Shown: one piece after another, positions 8,461 through 17,992 of the stretch
Numbering within the stretch: position 1 is the stretch's first letter
How the letters are laid out: the number at the start of each line of letters is the position of its first letter
DNA from: Actinomycetota bacterium
GTDB taxonomy: Bacteria > Actinomycetota > Actinomycetes > Nanopelagicales > Nanopelagicaceae
NCBI GenBank assembly: GCA_005789205.1
Contig: SXYM01000046.1
Location: forward strand, 1-43,126
Direction of reading: 5' to 3'
Length of the DNA: 43,126 bases
Program-made: the position numbers and the translations under genes
Notes under the pieces: generated by a model
The model's database searches: none
The model's input: the letters and a program-made list of their open reading frames with translations, nothing else
Told to the model about the DNA's origin: nothing

Positions 8461-9605
8461 TGGAAAACTTATTTGATCTTCCCAGCGAGTATAAAGATCT
8501 TCGTGCCAGCGTTCGTGCTTTGGCGGAAAAGGAAATTGCTCCTTTTGCAAAAGCTGTTGATGAAGATCATCGCTTCCCTCAAGAGGCAGCAGATGCATTA
8601 CAAAAAGCAGGTCTAGCTGCAGCCCATGTTCCAACTGAATTCGGTGGCGACGGTGCAGATGCACTTGCTGTCGTAATAATCATTGAAGAAGTTGCACGAG
8701 TTTGCGGTACTTCATCACTTATTCCTGCAGTTAACAAACTTGGTTCACTGCCGCTAATGCTGGGTGGAAATAAAGATCAGAAGCAACGCTGGTTATCACA
8801 ACTGGCACAAGGTAAAGGTTTTTCATATTGCTTATCTGAATCTGATGCAGGCTCTGACGCATCAGCCCTTCGCACAAAGGTTGAGCGCGATGGGGATGGT
8901 TGGATTCTCAATGGAAGCAAGAAGTGGATTTCAAATGCAGGAATTTCAGAGTTTTACACCGTTATTGCTCAAGGCGATGCATCCCTTGGCTCAAAAGGAA
9001 TTACAGCATTCGTAGTTGAAAAATCTGATCCAGGTGTCTCATTTGGTGCACCAGAAAAGAAAATGGGCTTTAGAGGATCACCAACTCGTGAAGTTTATTT
9101 TGACAACGTCAAGCTTGCAGATGATCGTCGCATTAGCGAAGTTGGTGAAGGATTTGCACTAGCAATGAATACACTTGATCACACACGCATCACAATCGCG
9201 GCTCAAGCATTAGGCCTTGCCCAAGGCGCACTTGATGTTGCGACCAAGTATTCACATGAGCGCAAGCAGTTTGGTAAAGAGATTTTCGACTTCCAAGGCG
9301 TTCAATTCATGTTGGCAGATTTGGCGATGAATATTGAAGCGGCCCGTCAGTTAACTTATGTCGCTGCATCAAAAAGTGAGAGCAATGAAAAAGATCTGCG
9401 CTTTTTTTCTGCAGCAAGTAAGTGTTTTGCCAGTGATGTGGCGATGAAAGTTACGACTGATGCGGTCCAGATTTTGGGCGGCTATGGCTATGTCTCAGAT
9501 TATCCTGTTGAGCGAATGATGCGAGATGCCAAGCTCACACAGATTTATGAGGGAACTAATCAAATTCAGCGGATAGTTATGGCGCGCAATCTACCTAACG
9601 CTTAA
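8460..9605 (+). CDS. Acyl-CoA dehydrogenase
   Basis: YCLSESDAGSDASALRT, NGSKKWISNAGISEFYTVIAQ, QILGGYGYVSDYPVERMMRDAKLTQIYEGTNQIQRIVMAR. Confidence 0.96.
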   Translation: MENLFDLPSEYKDLRASVRALAEKEIAPFAKAVDEDHRFPQEAADALQKAGLAAAHVPTEFGGDGADALAVVIIIEEVARVCGTSSLIPAVNKLGSLPLMLGGNKDQKQRWLSQLAQGKGFSYCLSESDAGSDASALRTKVERDGDGWILNGSKKWISNAGISEFYTVIAQGDASLGSKGITAFVVEKSDPGVSFGAPEKKMGFRGSPTREVYFDNVKLADDRRISEVGEGFALAMNTLDHTRITIAAQALGLAQGALDVATKYSHERKQFGKEIFDFQGVQFMLADLAMNIEAARQLTYVAASKSESNEKDLRFFSAASKCFASDVAMKVTTDAVQILGGYGYVSDYPVERMMRDAKLTQIYEGTNQIQRIVMARNLPNA

Positions 9606-10143
9606 ATCTGACGATGAGTGAGGGTGTTGCAGCAGCATCTAGCGCTATGTCATGGGATTCTCGAGGCAAGGCTTCACTCGTTAATTCACCTGCATGAACC
9701 AAACCAATTTTCCAACCAGGCAAAGTTGGTAATGCGCGATCATAAAACCCGCCACCTTGCCCCATTCGATAACCCTCTTGATCAATACGAAGTGCAGGTG
9801 TGATAACTGCACCCACATCACTCGTATCTGTCACAGCTGGTCCAGTTGGTTCAGTCAGGTTTTTGGTGATCTTCAAATTTGTTGGATTTCCATCCCATTG
9901 AACCCATTCAATGACTGATCCATTGACTCGGGGGAGTAAAAGTCTTTTACCATCTGCCAAGAAAGCTTTATTGATTTCATCTGTGCTGGGTTCTTGGGCA
10001 TATGAAAAGTATGAGCAAATTGTTGTGGCACTGACTATTTCTGGAGCTTTCAGAATTACATTGAAATTGGCAGGAATGAACTTTTGAACCCGCTCACGAC
10101 GATAGCGATCTCGCAACTGCTTCTTGAGTGTGTTCTGATTCAT
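9595..10143 (-). CDS. 5-formyltetrahydrofolate cyclo-ligase
   Basis: MNQNTLKKQLRDRYRRER start; RLLLPRV...ITPALRIDQEGYRMGQGGGFYDRAL. ORF extends to 10179. Confidence 0.92.
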   Translation of the reverse strand: MNQNTLKKQLRDRYRRERVQKFIPANFNVILKAPEIVSATTICSYFSYAQEPSTDEINKAFLADGKRLLLPRVNGSVIEWVQWDGNPTNLKITKNLTEPTGPAVTDTSDVGAVITPALRIDQEGYRMGQGGGFYDRALPTLPGWKIGLVHAGELTSEALPRESHDIALDAAATPSLIVRFKR

Positions 10144-10211
10144 TGCCTCCGCCCTTCCCTTTCCACGCCTAAATCCCAAAGATTGATGACTACAACAAGT
10201 ATGGTGTGATT

Positions 10212-11123
10212 ATGGCAGAGCACACGCGGGTAGATGAGTTTTTGACCTCACTTATAGCGATTTGCAAACCTCTTGATTCTTTTGAAATGCCATTACTAGA
10301 TGCCCATGGCGCGACATTGTCACAAGATGTGTACGCAGGAGAGCGTTTAGTAATGAAAGCCGGATCTAGAATCCGCTCAACTCAAATTGGCTTAGCTGCA
10401 TCAATCGGGCTTGATCACTTACCGACAAGGCCACATCCGCGCGTTGTGGTGATGTCAGCTGGTCCAGATTTAGTTGAACCAGGCAAGACACTTGAAGGTG
10501 ATGAAGAATTTGAGACTAACTCGTGGATGCTTACAACTGCCGTGCGTGAAGTTGGCGCAGTTGCTTATCGCGTGCACTCTATCCCAGATGATGAAGCCCA
10601 GCTACAGAACTTGATTGAAGACCAATTGGTACGTGCTGACTTAATAATTATTAGCGGTGAGCGCCATGATGATTCATTTGACTTGATCACCCGAACTATT
10701 TCTAATATGGGTGAAATTACTACTGTGGACATTGCAATTGAGATGAGCGGTCGACATAACTTTGGACTTATTGGTCCTGATAAAACACCAATTATTACTC
10801 TTCCTGGAGATCCGATTGCTGCTTATATTTCATTTGAACTCTTTGTTCGCCCCATGATTCGCACGATGTTAGGCGCAGCAACAATCCACCGTCCAAGTGT
10901 TAAGGCTAAGTTAGAAAAAGCGATTGAATCTAGCGAAGGTATGCGATCATATATTCGCGCGGCGTTATCTGAAGATGGAAAGTCGGTAACTCCACTGACG
11001 CATCAAGAGGAGATTTCAACACTTTCAGATGCATCTGCTTTTATTGCCGTGGGTGAAAAAGATGTAAATTTAAAAGCTGGCGATGAAGTAACTGTTGTAA
11101 TTTTAGAGCGCAGATACATTTAA
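10212..11123 (+). CDS. glp: MoeA/gephyrin-like protein, shortened, probably non-catalytic (Glp-type)
   Basis: MoeA fold landmarks: RVDEFLTSLI..PLDSFEMPLLDAHGATLSQDV, KAGSRIRSTQIGLAASIGL, VVVMSAGPDL, TLPGDPIAAYISFELFVRPMI. The segment holding the canonical DNSAMDGYA motif is absent. Gene order matches the actinobacterial moeA-rimJ-membrane protein locus. Confidence 0.8.
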   Translation: MAEHTRVDEFLTSLIAICKPLDSFEMPLLDAHGATLSQDVYAGERLVMKAGSRIRSTQIGLAASIGLDHLPTRPHPRVVVMSAGPDLVEPGKTLEGDEEFETNSWMLTTAVREVGAVAYRVHSIPDDEAQLQNLIEDQLVRADLIIISGERHDDSFDLITRTISNMGEITTVDIAIEMSGRHNFGLIGPDKTPIITLPGDPIAAYISFELFVRPMIRTMLGAATIHRPSVKAKLEKAIESSEGMRSYIRAALSEDGKSVTPLTHQEEISTLSDASAFIAVGEKDVNLKAGDEVTVVILERRYI

Positions 11124-11131
11124 GTCCTCTG

Positions 11132-11710
11132 ATGACTTATTCATGGCCGGTAATACTAAAGAGTGAAGATCTAACTCTGCAGGCATTGAGATTTAGAGAT
11201 CGCCTTCGATGGAATAATGTCCGTGCTGAAAATCGTGATTGGTTATCTCCCTGGGAGGCGACAATTCCCTTGATTCCTGGGGATGCGGCAGAAAACGCCA
11301 GTCGCCTGCCTTCCTATTTTGAAATGGTGCGAACCCTTAACTCTGAGGCTCGAAGTGGCCGATCATTTTCATTTGCTATCTGGCATCAGCGCAATTTAAT
11401 TGGGCAGATTTCACTCGGAGGAGTAATTCTTGGCGCAATGCGAGGTGGGCATATTGGTTATTGGATTGATAAGAACTATTCAAATAGGGGCTTTACGACG
11501 CAAGCGGTAATGGCTCTAACAGAGTATTCATTTTCTGTGCTGAATCTTCATCGAATTGAAATCAATATACGGCCAGAAAATGTGGCATCGAGGCGAGTAG
11601 CTGAGAAAGCTGGCTACATTTTTGAAGGTGAACGTCCCCGTTATTTACATATCGCTGGAAATTGGCGAGACCATGTCGTATTCGTAAAAGAAAATCCCGC
11701 CATTAAGTAG
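11132..11710 (+). CDS. GNAT acetyltransferase, RimJ/RimL-like
   Basis: GHIGYWIDKNYSNRGFTTQAVMALTEYSFSVLNLHRIEINIRPENVASRRVAEKAGYIFEGERPRYLHIAGNWRDHVVF. Confidence 0.93.
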   Translation: MTYSWPVILKSEDLTLQALRFRDRLRWNNVRAENRDWLSPWEATIPLIPGDAAENASRLPSYFEMVRTLNSEARSGRSFSFAIWHQRNLIGQISLGGVILGAMRGGHIGYWIDKNYSNRGFTTQAVMALTEYSFSVLNLHRIEINIRPENVASRRVAEKAGYIFEGERPRYLHIAGNWRDHVVFVKENPAIK

Positions 11711-11758
11711 GCTCTAAATCCCAAGTTCTACAGGTCCAATCCTTTATCTTTGTCCATC

Positions 11759-12535
11759 ATGGCTTCCGGACTTATCTATTTAGCGATCATCGGTATGTGG
11801 GTCGCATATTTTGCACCCCGTTGGATCCATGACCGCAACGAGTTTTCTGGAAAATCAGTTGAGCGATTTAAGAGTGCATTGATTGTTGTCGCAACTTCAT
11901 CGCCACATGGAACTTCTGGAAGTGGATCAATTCATATTGATTTAGATCGCGAAGCAAAAATCGCACAACTTCTCATGCGCAGACGAATTATGTTTTTTAT
12001 TTTAATTGGTTCCCTAATTACAACACTTGTGGGTGGTTTCATGAATACGATGCCTTTTATTTACTCATTGGTTCCTGCAACTGGAATTTTGATTTATGTT
12101 GCAAGCGTTCGTCGTCGGACAATTGCAGACAAGATTCAATACCGTCGTGTGCAGCAACTTCAACGTCGTACAACTGGTGTTTCAGCAACAAACTTGGCTG
12201 AAGTAGTCTCACCTAAGGTTTCACAAGAACATTGGATTCCACTTTCAGAGCGTGAACTCAAAGGTGTTGTCTTATTGCCAAAGGGAACAGCAGCAGCTCG
12301 TCAAACATGGGAACCTTCAGAAGTACCAGCTCCAACTTATGTCAGCGCACCTAAGGCAATTATTCCTAAGCGCGTTATAGATTTAACTATTCCTGGGGCT
12401 TGGAGTGAAGAACAAGAGCGTTTAGAGCGTGAAGCGCTAGCTGCTGCTTCACCTTCACGAGATGAAATCTTTGATCAACAACTAGCTGATGAAGCAGTGG
12501 AGCGTCTAAAGCAAGCCCGCGCTTCTAACGAATAG
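11759..12535 (+). CDS. Membrane protein with basic cytoplasmic tail; GlpR/Rv0996-like by position and architecture
   Basis: N-terminal TM GLIYLAIIGMWVAYFAPRWI, then a TM pair MFFILIGSLITTLVGGF / PFIYSLVPATGILIYVA, then a long charged C-terminal tail; third gene of the glp-rimJ locus. ORF start 11750; ATG at 11759 preferred. Confidence 0.65.
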   Translation: MASGLIYLAIIGMWVAYFAPRWIHDRNEFSGKSVERFKSALIVVATSSPHGTSGSGSIHIDLDREAKIAQLLMRRRIMFFILIGSLITTLVGGFMNTMPFIYSLVPATGILIYVASVRRRTIADKIQYRRVQQLQRRTTGVSATNLAEVVSPKVSQEHWIPLSERELKGVVLLPKGTAAARQTWEPSEVPAPTYVSAPKAIIPKRVIDLTIPGAWSEEQERLEREALAAASPSRDEIFDQQLADEAVERLKQARASNE

Positions 12536-13810
12536 CTAGATCCAAGATTTCATCCACATACGTTGCAACCATGCTTCGTATGTGATTAGTTCGCCTGTGA
12601 AAATTGGGAAGAAATAAACAAAGTTTAAAAAGATTACTGTGACAAAAGCTGCAATTAACCCTTGCGAGATACCTGCCTTTAAAGAGCTATTAAGCAATAG
12701 TTTTGCGCAATACACAAGAGCCAGAATCATGAATGGCTCGAAAACTATTGCGTAGAAGGTAAATACTGTGCGGGATTGGAAGAAGAACCATGGCAGGTAA
12801 CCAGCAGCCATTCCAAGCACAATCAAATTTAAGGCAGGCTCAGTCGTACGCTTAAACAAGCTGCGTAACCAAAAACCAATGACAACGGAAACAGCAATTG
12901 TTCCCGCCCACCATAGAAGCGGTGTGCCAATTGCTAACACTTCTTGCGCGCAGTTATCACTGCCGCAACCCTTTGGTGATTCATAGAAAAAGGAAGTTGG
13001 TCTTCCCATAATCATCCAACTCCAAGGATTTGCTTGGTAAGAATGTTTCTCAGTTAAACCAGTATGAAAGCCCAACATCTGCGAGTGATAGTGAATCCAT
13101 GATGCAAATGAATTTGAAGACCATTGACGATCCCAACCACGATCACTGAGAAACCAACCAGCCCATGAAGTGATATAAACAGCGACAGGGAGGAATCCGT
13201 ATTGAATGAATTTCATTATTGTTGGTCGAATTAAATCTTTGGAAGGATGCTCTGAAAAAATCTTGTAGAGAGAGACAAAAATCATCGCGACCAAGAAATA
13301 AACAGCGCTCCATTTACAGCCCATCGCCAAACCAATTGCAATTGCTGCCAACCAATGTCTTTGTTGGTGCCAGAGATAAAGCGCCATGAGAACAAAGAAA
13401 GTTAAGAACAAATCAAGTAATGCAGTTCTTGAATGCACAAGTACTAATCCATCACACGCCATTAAAAATGCACCTATGGCAGTTAATAGCGGTGAATAGA
13501 ACAAAACATGAACTAAGCGGGCGAAGAGCAGAATAAGAAGTGTTCCAATGATTGCAGTGGCAAAGCGCCAACCAAATTCATTATCGCCAAAGAGTTGGAT
13601 ACCGCTTGCTATAAGCCATTTACCAACTGGGGGATGCACAATGAACTCCGGCTTAGAGCCACTGACTTCCACGCCATATTTCAAGAAATCTCTAGCGCCA
13701 TCAACGTAATAGACCTCATCAAAAACAAAACCCTTAGGTGTTGCCAGGTTAATTACTCGAATCGCAAGGGAGGCAATCGCGATAAGGATCGGGGCGATGG
13801 CGGCAATCAT
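12536..13810 (-). CDS. pmt: Dolichyl-phosphate-mannose-protein mannosyltransferase (PMT/GT39 family)
   Basis: RVINLATPKGFVFDEVYYVDGARDF...EFIVHPPVGKWLIA; many TM helices; HSYQANPWSWMIMGRPTSFFY; divergent from rsmI as in Mycobacterium. Confidence 0.92.
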   Translation of the reverse strand: MIAAIAPILIAIASLAIRVINLATPKGFVFDEVYYVDGARDFLKYGVEVSGSKPEFIVHPPVGKWLIASGIQLFGDNEFGWRFATAIIGTLLILLFARLVHVLFYSPLLTAIGAFLMACDGLVLVHSRTALLDLFLTFFVLMALYLWHQQRHWLAAIAIGLAMGCKWSAVYFLVAMIFVSLYKIFSEHPSKDLIRPTIMKFIQYGFLPVAVYITSWAGWFLSDRGWDRQWSSNSFASWIHYHSQMLGFHTGLTEKHSYQANPWSWMIMGRPTSFFYESPKGCGSDNCAQEVLAIGTPLLWWAGTIAVSVVIGFWLRSLFKRTTEPALNLIVLGMAAGYLPWFFFQSRTVFTFYAIVFEPFMILALVYCAKLLLNSSLKAGISQGLIAAFVTVIFLNFVYFFPIFTGELITYEAWLQRMWMKSWI

Positions 13811-13861
13811 GTGTGTAATCGTATGCGCAAATCGCTGTGAAATTACTGAGATGATGGACCC

Positions 13862-14704
13862 ATGGCATTGATATTGGCAGCAACCCCGTTGGGTAATCCA
13901 GCCGATGCAAGCGCGCGCTTAAAAACGGCTATCGAAGATGCCACAATTATTGCCGCTGAAGATTCCAGAAGGTTTCACCGTTTGTGTTCAGATCTTGGAG
14001 TTACTTTCACGGCCCGCATACTTTCCTTCTTTGAAGGTAATGAAGATGAGCGAACTGCTGAACTGTTAAATGAGTTAGCAGCTGGCGCTCATGTTTTAGT
14101 TGTTTCAGATGCAGGAATGCCAACGATAAGTGATCCTGGCTTTAGGTTAATGCGTGAAGCAATTGCTAGAGGTCTTGAAGTCTCTGTTATTCCAGGACCT
14201 AGCGCAGTAACCATGGCTGTTGCTCTCTCTGGATTACCAACAGATCGATTTACTTTTGAAGGATTTCCATCACGCAGTGCTGGAGCTCGATTAGCAATGT
14301 TTGAAAAACTGCGCCATGAAGAGCGCACGATGGTTTTCTTTGAAGCTCCACATCGTTTGGCTGATTCTCTCACTGATGCGCAATCTGTTTTTGGCTCAGA
14401 ACGCAAAGGTGCAATTTGTCGTGAGATGACAAAACATTATGAAGAGACAATTCGTGGAACACTCTCAGAACTTTCAACTTGGGCAGATACCAATGAAGTT
14501 CTTGGTGAGATCACACTCGTAATTCAGGGAGCAGTCCTGGATTCAGCAGCAATGACTGCTGATGAAATGGTGGCCCGTGTTCGTGAATTTGAAGCTGCAG
14601 GGATGGATCGCAAAGGGGCTATTGCCTCGGTTGCCGCTGAATTCTCAATTGCAAAGCGATTGGTTTATGCCGCAGTGGTCGATGCGAATAAGATGAGCAA
14701 GTGA
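13862..14704 (+). CDS. rsmI: 16S rRNA (cytidine1402-2'-O)-methyltransferase
   Basis: LILAATPLGNPADAS...AAEDSRRFHRL..VVSDAGMPTISDPGFRLMREA..VIPGPSAVTMAVALSGLPTDRFTFEGFPSR. Confidence 0.96.
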   Translation: MALILAATPLGNPADASARLKTAIEDATIIAAEDSRRFHRLCSDLGVTFTARILSFFEGNEDERTAELLNELAAGAHVLVVSDAGMPTISDPGFRLMREAIARGLEVSVIPGPSAVTMAVALSGLPTDRFTFEGFPSRSAGARLAMFEKLRHEERTMVFFEAPHRLADSLTDAQSVFGSERKGAICREMTKHYEETIRGTLSELSTWADTNEVLGEITLVIQGAVLDSAAMTADEMVARVREFEAAGMDRKGAIASVAAEFSIAKRLVYAAVVDANKMSK

Positions 14705-16266
14705 CTAAGTCCTTTTATTTAACGACGCCGATTTATTACGTCAACGATGCACCGCATATTGGCCATGCCTATACGACGGTTGCCGGTGATGTGTTAACTC
14801 GTTGGCATCGGCAAAGAGGAGAATCAGTCTGGTTTTTAACTGGTACAGATGAGCATGGCCAAAAGGTTATGCGCACGGCTGAGGAAAACAACTCGGCTCC
14901 ACAGGCCTGGGTTGATCGCTTAGTGCAAGATGCATGGAAACCTAATTGGCAAGCGCTCAATATTGCTAACGATGATTTCATTCGCACAACTGAAAAGCGT
15001 CACACAGAACGTGTTCAAAAGTTCTTGCAATCCCTTAAAGACTCTGGACACATTTATGCAGGAAAGTATGAGGGCCCATATTGCGTTGGTTGCGAAGAGT
15101 TTAAGCTTCCTGGTGACCTCATTGAAATTGATGGTAAGAAATGCTGCCCAATACATAGTAAGCCAATCGAACTTGTCAATGAAAATAACTGGTTCTTTAA
15201 GCTTTCAGCTTTTGTGCAACCTTTGCTTGAGCACTACCGTAGGCACCCAGATGCTTGCCAACCTGAAAGTGCACGCAATGAAGTAGTTTCATTCCTAGAA
15301 GGTGGCGTTACAGATCTTTCTATTTCACGTTCAACTTTTGACTGGGGTATTCCTGTTCCTTGGGATACCGACCAAGTTGTTTATGTTTGGTTTGATGCAC
15401 TTCTTAACTATGCAACTGCAGTTGGTTTAACTGATGCACCAGAGAGTGAGGGTGGCAAGAAGTTTGCACAGACTTGGCCAGCAGATGTTCACTTAGTTGG
15501 TAAAGATATTTTGCGCTTCCACGCTGTTATCTGGCCAGCAATGCTTATGGCTGCGGGACTAGATGTTCCAAAGAAGGTATTTGCCCATGGTTGGCTACTC
15601 GTAGGTGGCGAAAAGATGAGTAAGAGTAAGTTGACTGGAATTGCACCTAAAGACATCACAGATCACTTTGGTGTTGATGCTTTCCGCTATTACTTCCTAC
15701 GTGCTATTCCTTTTGGTACCGATGGCTCTTTTTCATGGGAAGACATGTCTGCTAGATACACATCAGAGCTTGCAAATGACTTTGGCAACCTAGCATCTCG
15801 CTCAGCGGCAATGGTTGAGAAGTATTGCGGCGGGGTATTGCCAGCTAGAAGCAATGATGCAGGGCTTGAGAGCGCGTTAAAAGAATCAGCAATTAGGGCC
15901 GATGCTGCAATCTGTGAATTAGATTTCCAAGGTGGGATCCTTGCAATTATGGATTTTTGCAAGAAAGTAAATGGCTATGTAACAGAGAAAGAACCATGGA
16001 TTCTTGCTAAAGATCCAGCAAATAAACAGATTCTAGAAGACGTTTTGTATAACACCGCAGAGTCTTTGCGCGCACTTGCTGTATTACTCAATGCAGTGAT
16101 GCCACAAACATGTGAGATTTTGTGGAGCAGTTTGGGTGCACAAGCATCACTAGGAGATCTTGGTGCGCAAAAGATCTCTGATGTTGCAACGTGGGGACAA
16201 TTGCCACCAGGTGCCACAATTACTAAAACTCCAGTACTTTTCCCTCGTTTAGAAACCAACGCCTAA
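14701..16266 (+). CDS. metG: Methionyl-tRNA synthetase
   Basis: TTPIYYVNDAPHIGHAYTTVAGD; KMSKSKLTG signature; 4-nt overlap with rsmI. Confidence 0.98.
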   Translation: MTKSFYLTTPIYYVNDAPHIGHAYTTVAGDVLTRWHRQRGESVWFLTGTDEHGQKVMRTAEENNSAPQAWVDRLVQDAWKPNWQALNIANDDFIRTTEKRHTERVQKFLQSLKDSGHIYAGKYEGPYCVGCEEFKLPGDLIEIDGKKCCPIHSKPIELVNENNWFFKLSAFVQPLLEHYRRHPDACQPESARNEVVSFLEGGVTDLSISRSTFDWGIPVPWDTDQVVYVWFDALLNYATAVGLTDAPESEGGKKFAQTWPADVHLVGKDILRFHAVIWPAMLMAAGLDVPKKVFAHGWLLVGGEKMSKSKLTGIAPKDITDHFGVDAFRYYFLRAIPFGTDGSFSWEDMSARYTSELANDFGNLASRSAAMVEKYCGGVLPARSNDAGLESALKESAIRADAAICELDFQGGILAIMDFCKKVNGYVTEKEPWILAKDPANKQILEDVLYNTAESLRALAVLLNAVMPQTCEILWSSLGAQASLGDLGAQKISDVATWGQLPPGATITKTPVLFPRLETNA

Positions 16267-16271
16267 TACAT

Positions 16272-17132
16272 ATGGCTGATCGCCACAACCGCGATATTGA
16301 TCGTCAGCGGGCACCTCTACCAGAACCACTTCCTGCTCCAACAGTTGATGCGCATGCACATATGGAGATCATTACTGATACTGCGCCAGATTCACCTGAG
16401 GTGGCAGATGTAATTGCTGAGGCTAAAAGCGTAAACATTGATCGAATCATGCAGGTGGGTTATTCAGCTGAACAATCTGCTTGGTGTGTTGCTGCAGCAG
16501 AAAAGTGGAACACTTCAGTTCTAGCTGCCGTTGCACTTCATCCTAATGAAGCACCCGTTGTTGAGAACTTAGAAGCTGATTGGGCAGTAATCGCTCAATT
16601 AGCAGAGCATCCACGTGTCCGGGCAATTGGTGAAACTGGTCTTGATTACTTTCGCACACCTCTAGAGCTTCGAGCACGTCAGCAAGAATCCTTTAAATGG
16701 CATATTGAACTAGCTAAAAAAACTAGCAAGGCTTTAGTTATTCATGACCGTGACTCACACGATGATGTTCTCTCTGTTCTACTTGAAGTTGGAGCCCCAG
16801 AAAAGGTTATCTTTCACTGCTTTTCAGGTGATGTAGAGATGGCAAAGACCTGCATAGAGCGCGGCTATGTCCTCTCATTTGCTGGCACGTTGACCTTTAA
16901 AAATGCCCCTGCCTTGCGCGAGGCAGTGAAGTTAGTTCCCATTGATCAACTACTCGTTGAAACAGATTCTCCTTTCCTTGCACCCATGCCACATCGCGGA
17001 GCGCTTAATACCCCTGCTCAGATTGCAAATATTGTTCGTACAATGGCCCTTGAGCGAGATGCAGATCTTGGAGAATTAGCAATAGCTCTTGGTAATAACG
17101 CCGAGCGTCTATTTGGCTCATTTGCCTCATGA
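16272..17132 (+). CDS. tatD: TatD-family metal-dependent DNase
   Basis: TVDAHAHMEII; ALHPNEAP; RAIGETGLDYFR; LVETDSPFLAPMPHRGALNTPA. Confidence 0.96.
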   Translation: MADRHNRDIDRQRAPLPEPLPAPTVDAHAHMEIITDTAPDSPEVADVIAEAKSVNIDRIMQVGYSAEQSAWCVAAAEKWNTSVLAAVALHPNEAPVVENLEADWAVIAQLAEHPRVRAIGETGLDYFRTPLELRARQQESFKWHIELAKKTSKALVIHDRDSHDDVLSVLLEVGAPEKVIFHCFSGDVEMAKTCIERGYVLSFAGTLTFKNAPALREAVKLVPIDQLLVETDSPFLAPMPHRGALNTPAQIANIVRTMALERDADLGELAIALGNNAERLFGSFAS

Positions 17133-17971
17133 CATTATTAGGAGCGGCGCAAATCCGCGAACTCGCAGCGGCGTTAGAACTAAAGCCTTCTAAATCTCTT
17201 GGACAAAACTTTGTTATCGACTCAAATGTCTGCACAAAGATTGTGCGTACAGCAGCAGTTGGACCAACTGATATCGCACTTGAGATTGGCCCAGGTCTTG
17301 GTTCTTTGACTCTAGCTTTACTTGAAAGCGCTGCCTCGGTTGTGGCAGTTGAAATTGATCCACGTTTAGCTGGTCAACTTCCGATAACAGTTGCAAATCA
17401 CTTTGAACATCCAGAAAATCTGACGGTCCTTAATCAAGATGCACTCACTATTCAAACTTTGCCAGTTAACCCAACGGTGTTAGTAGCCAATTTGCCCTAT
17501 AACGTTTCAGTTCCTGTGCTGCTGCACTTGCTTGAAAAGTTTGAATCACTACGCACAGGCGTAGTTATGGTTCAAGCAGAAGTTGCCGATCGCTTAGCTG
17601 CAAAGCCGGGCACAAAAGATTATGGAATTCCTTCGGTTAAAGCTGCTTGGTGGGCAGAAGTAAAAGGCGCAGGATCTGTATCGCGTTCAGTATTTTGGCC
17701 AGCACCCAACGTTGATTCTAAGCTTGTCTCATTCACCAGAAGGCAAACACCAGGGGATGAAGAACTACGACGTAAGGTTTTCATAATCATTGATGCAGCC
17801 TTTGCTCAACGCAGAAAGATGCTGCGTTCAGCTCTCTCTAGCCTCTATGGCTCTTCTTCTGCGGCAGAAGAGATTCTTAAGCGCGCCAAGATTGACCCAA
17901 CCCTTCGCGGTGAAGCATTAGAGATCGCTGGTTTTTGTGCCATCGCAGCCGTTGCACCTGACATTTTCTAG
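17129..17971 (+). CDS. rsmA: 16S rRNA dimethyladenosine transferase
   Basis: PSKSLGQNFVIDSNV; ALEIGPGLGSLTLALL; VLVANLPYNVSVPVLLHLL; 4-nt overlap with tatD. Confidence 0.97.
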   Translation: MTLLGAAQIRELAAALELKPSKSLGQNFVIDSNVCTKIVRTAAVGPTDIALEIGPGLGSLTLALLESAASVVAVEIDPRLAGQLPITVANHFEHPENLTVLNQDALTIQTLPVNPTVLVANLPYNVSVPVLLHLLEKFESLRTGVVMVQAEVADRLAAKPGTKDYGIPSVKAAWWAEVKGAGSVSRSVFWPAPNVDSKLVSFTRRQTPGDEELRRKVFIIIDAAFAQRRKMLRSALSSLYGSSSAAEEILKRAKIDPTLRGEALEIAGFCAIAAVAPDIF

Positions 17972-17992
17972 CCAACACATTAAGGTCAAACC

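Noticed and set aside
9409-9415. T7 run in the acyl-CoA dehydrogenase gene considered as a slippage site or frameshift
   Set aside because: The reading frame is intact on both sides and the protein is full length.
14089-14406. 105-aa minus-strand ORF inside rsmI
   Set aside because: Antisense shadow ORF with no family signature; overlaps conserved RsmI motifs.
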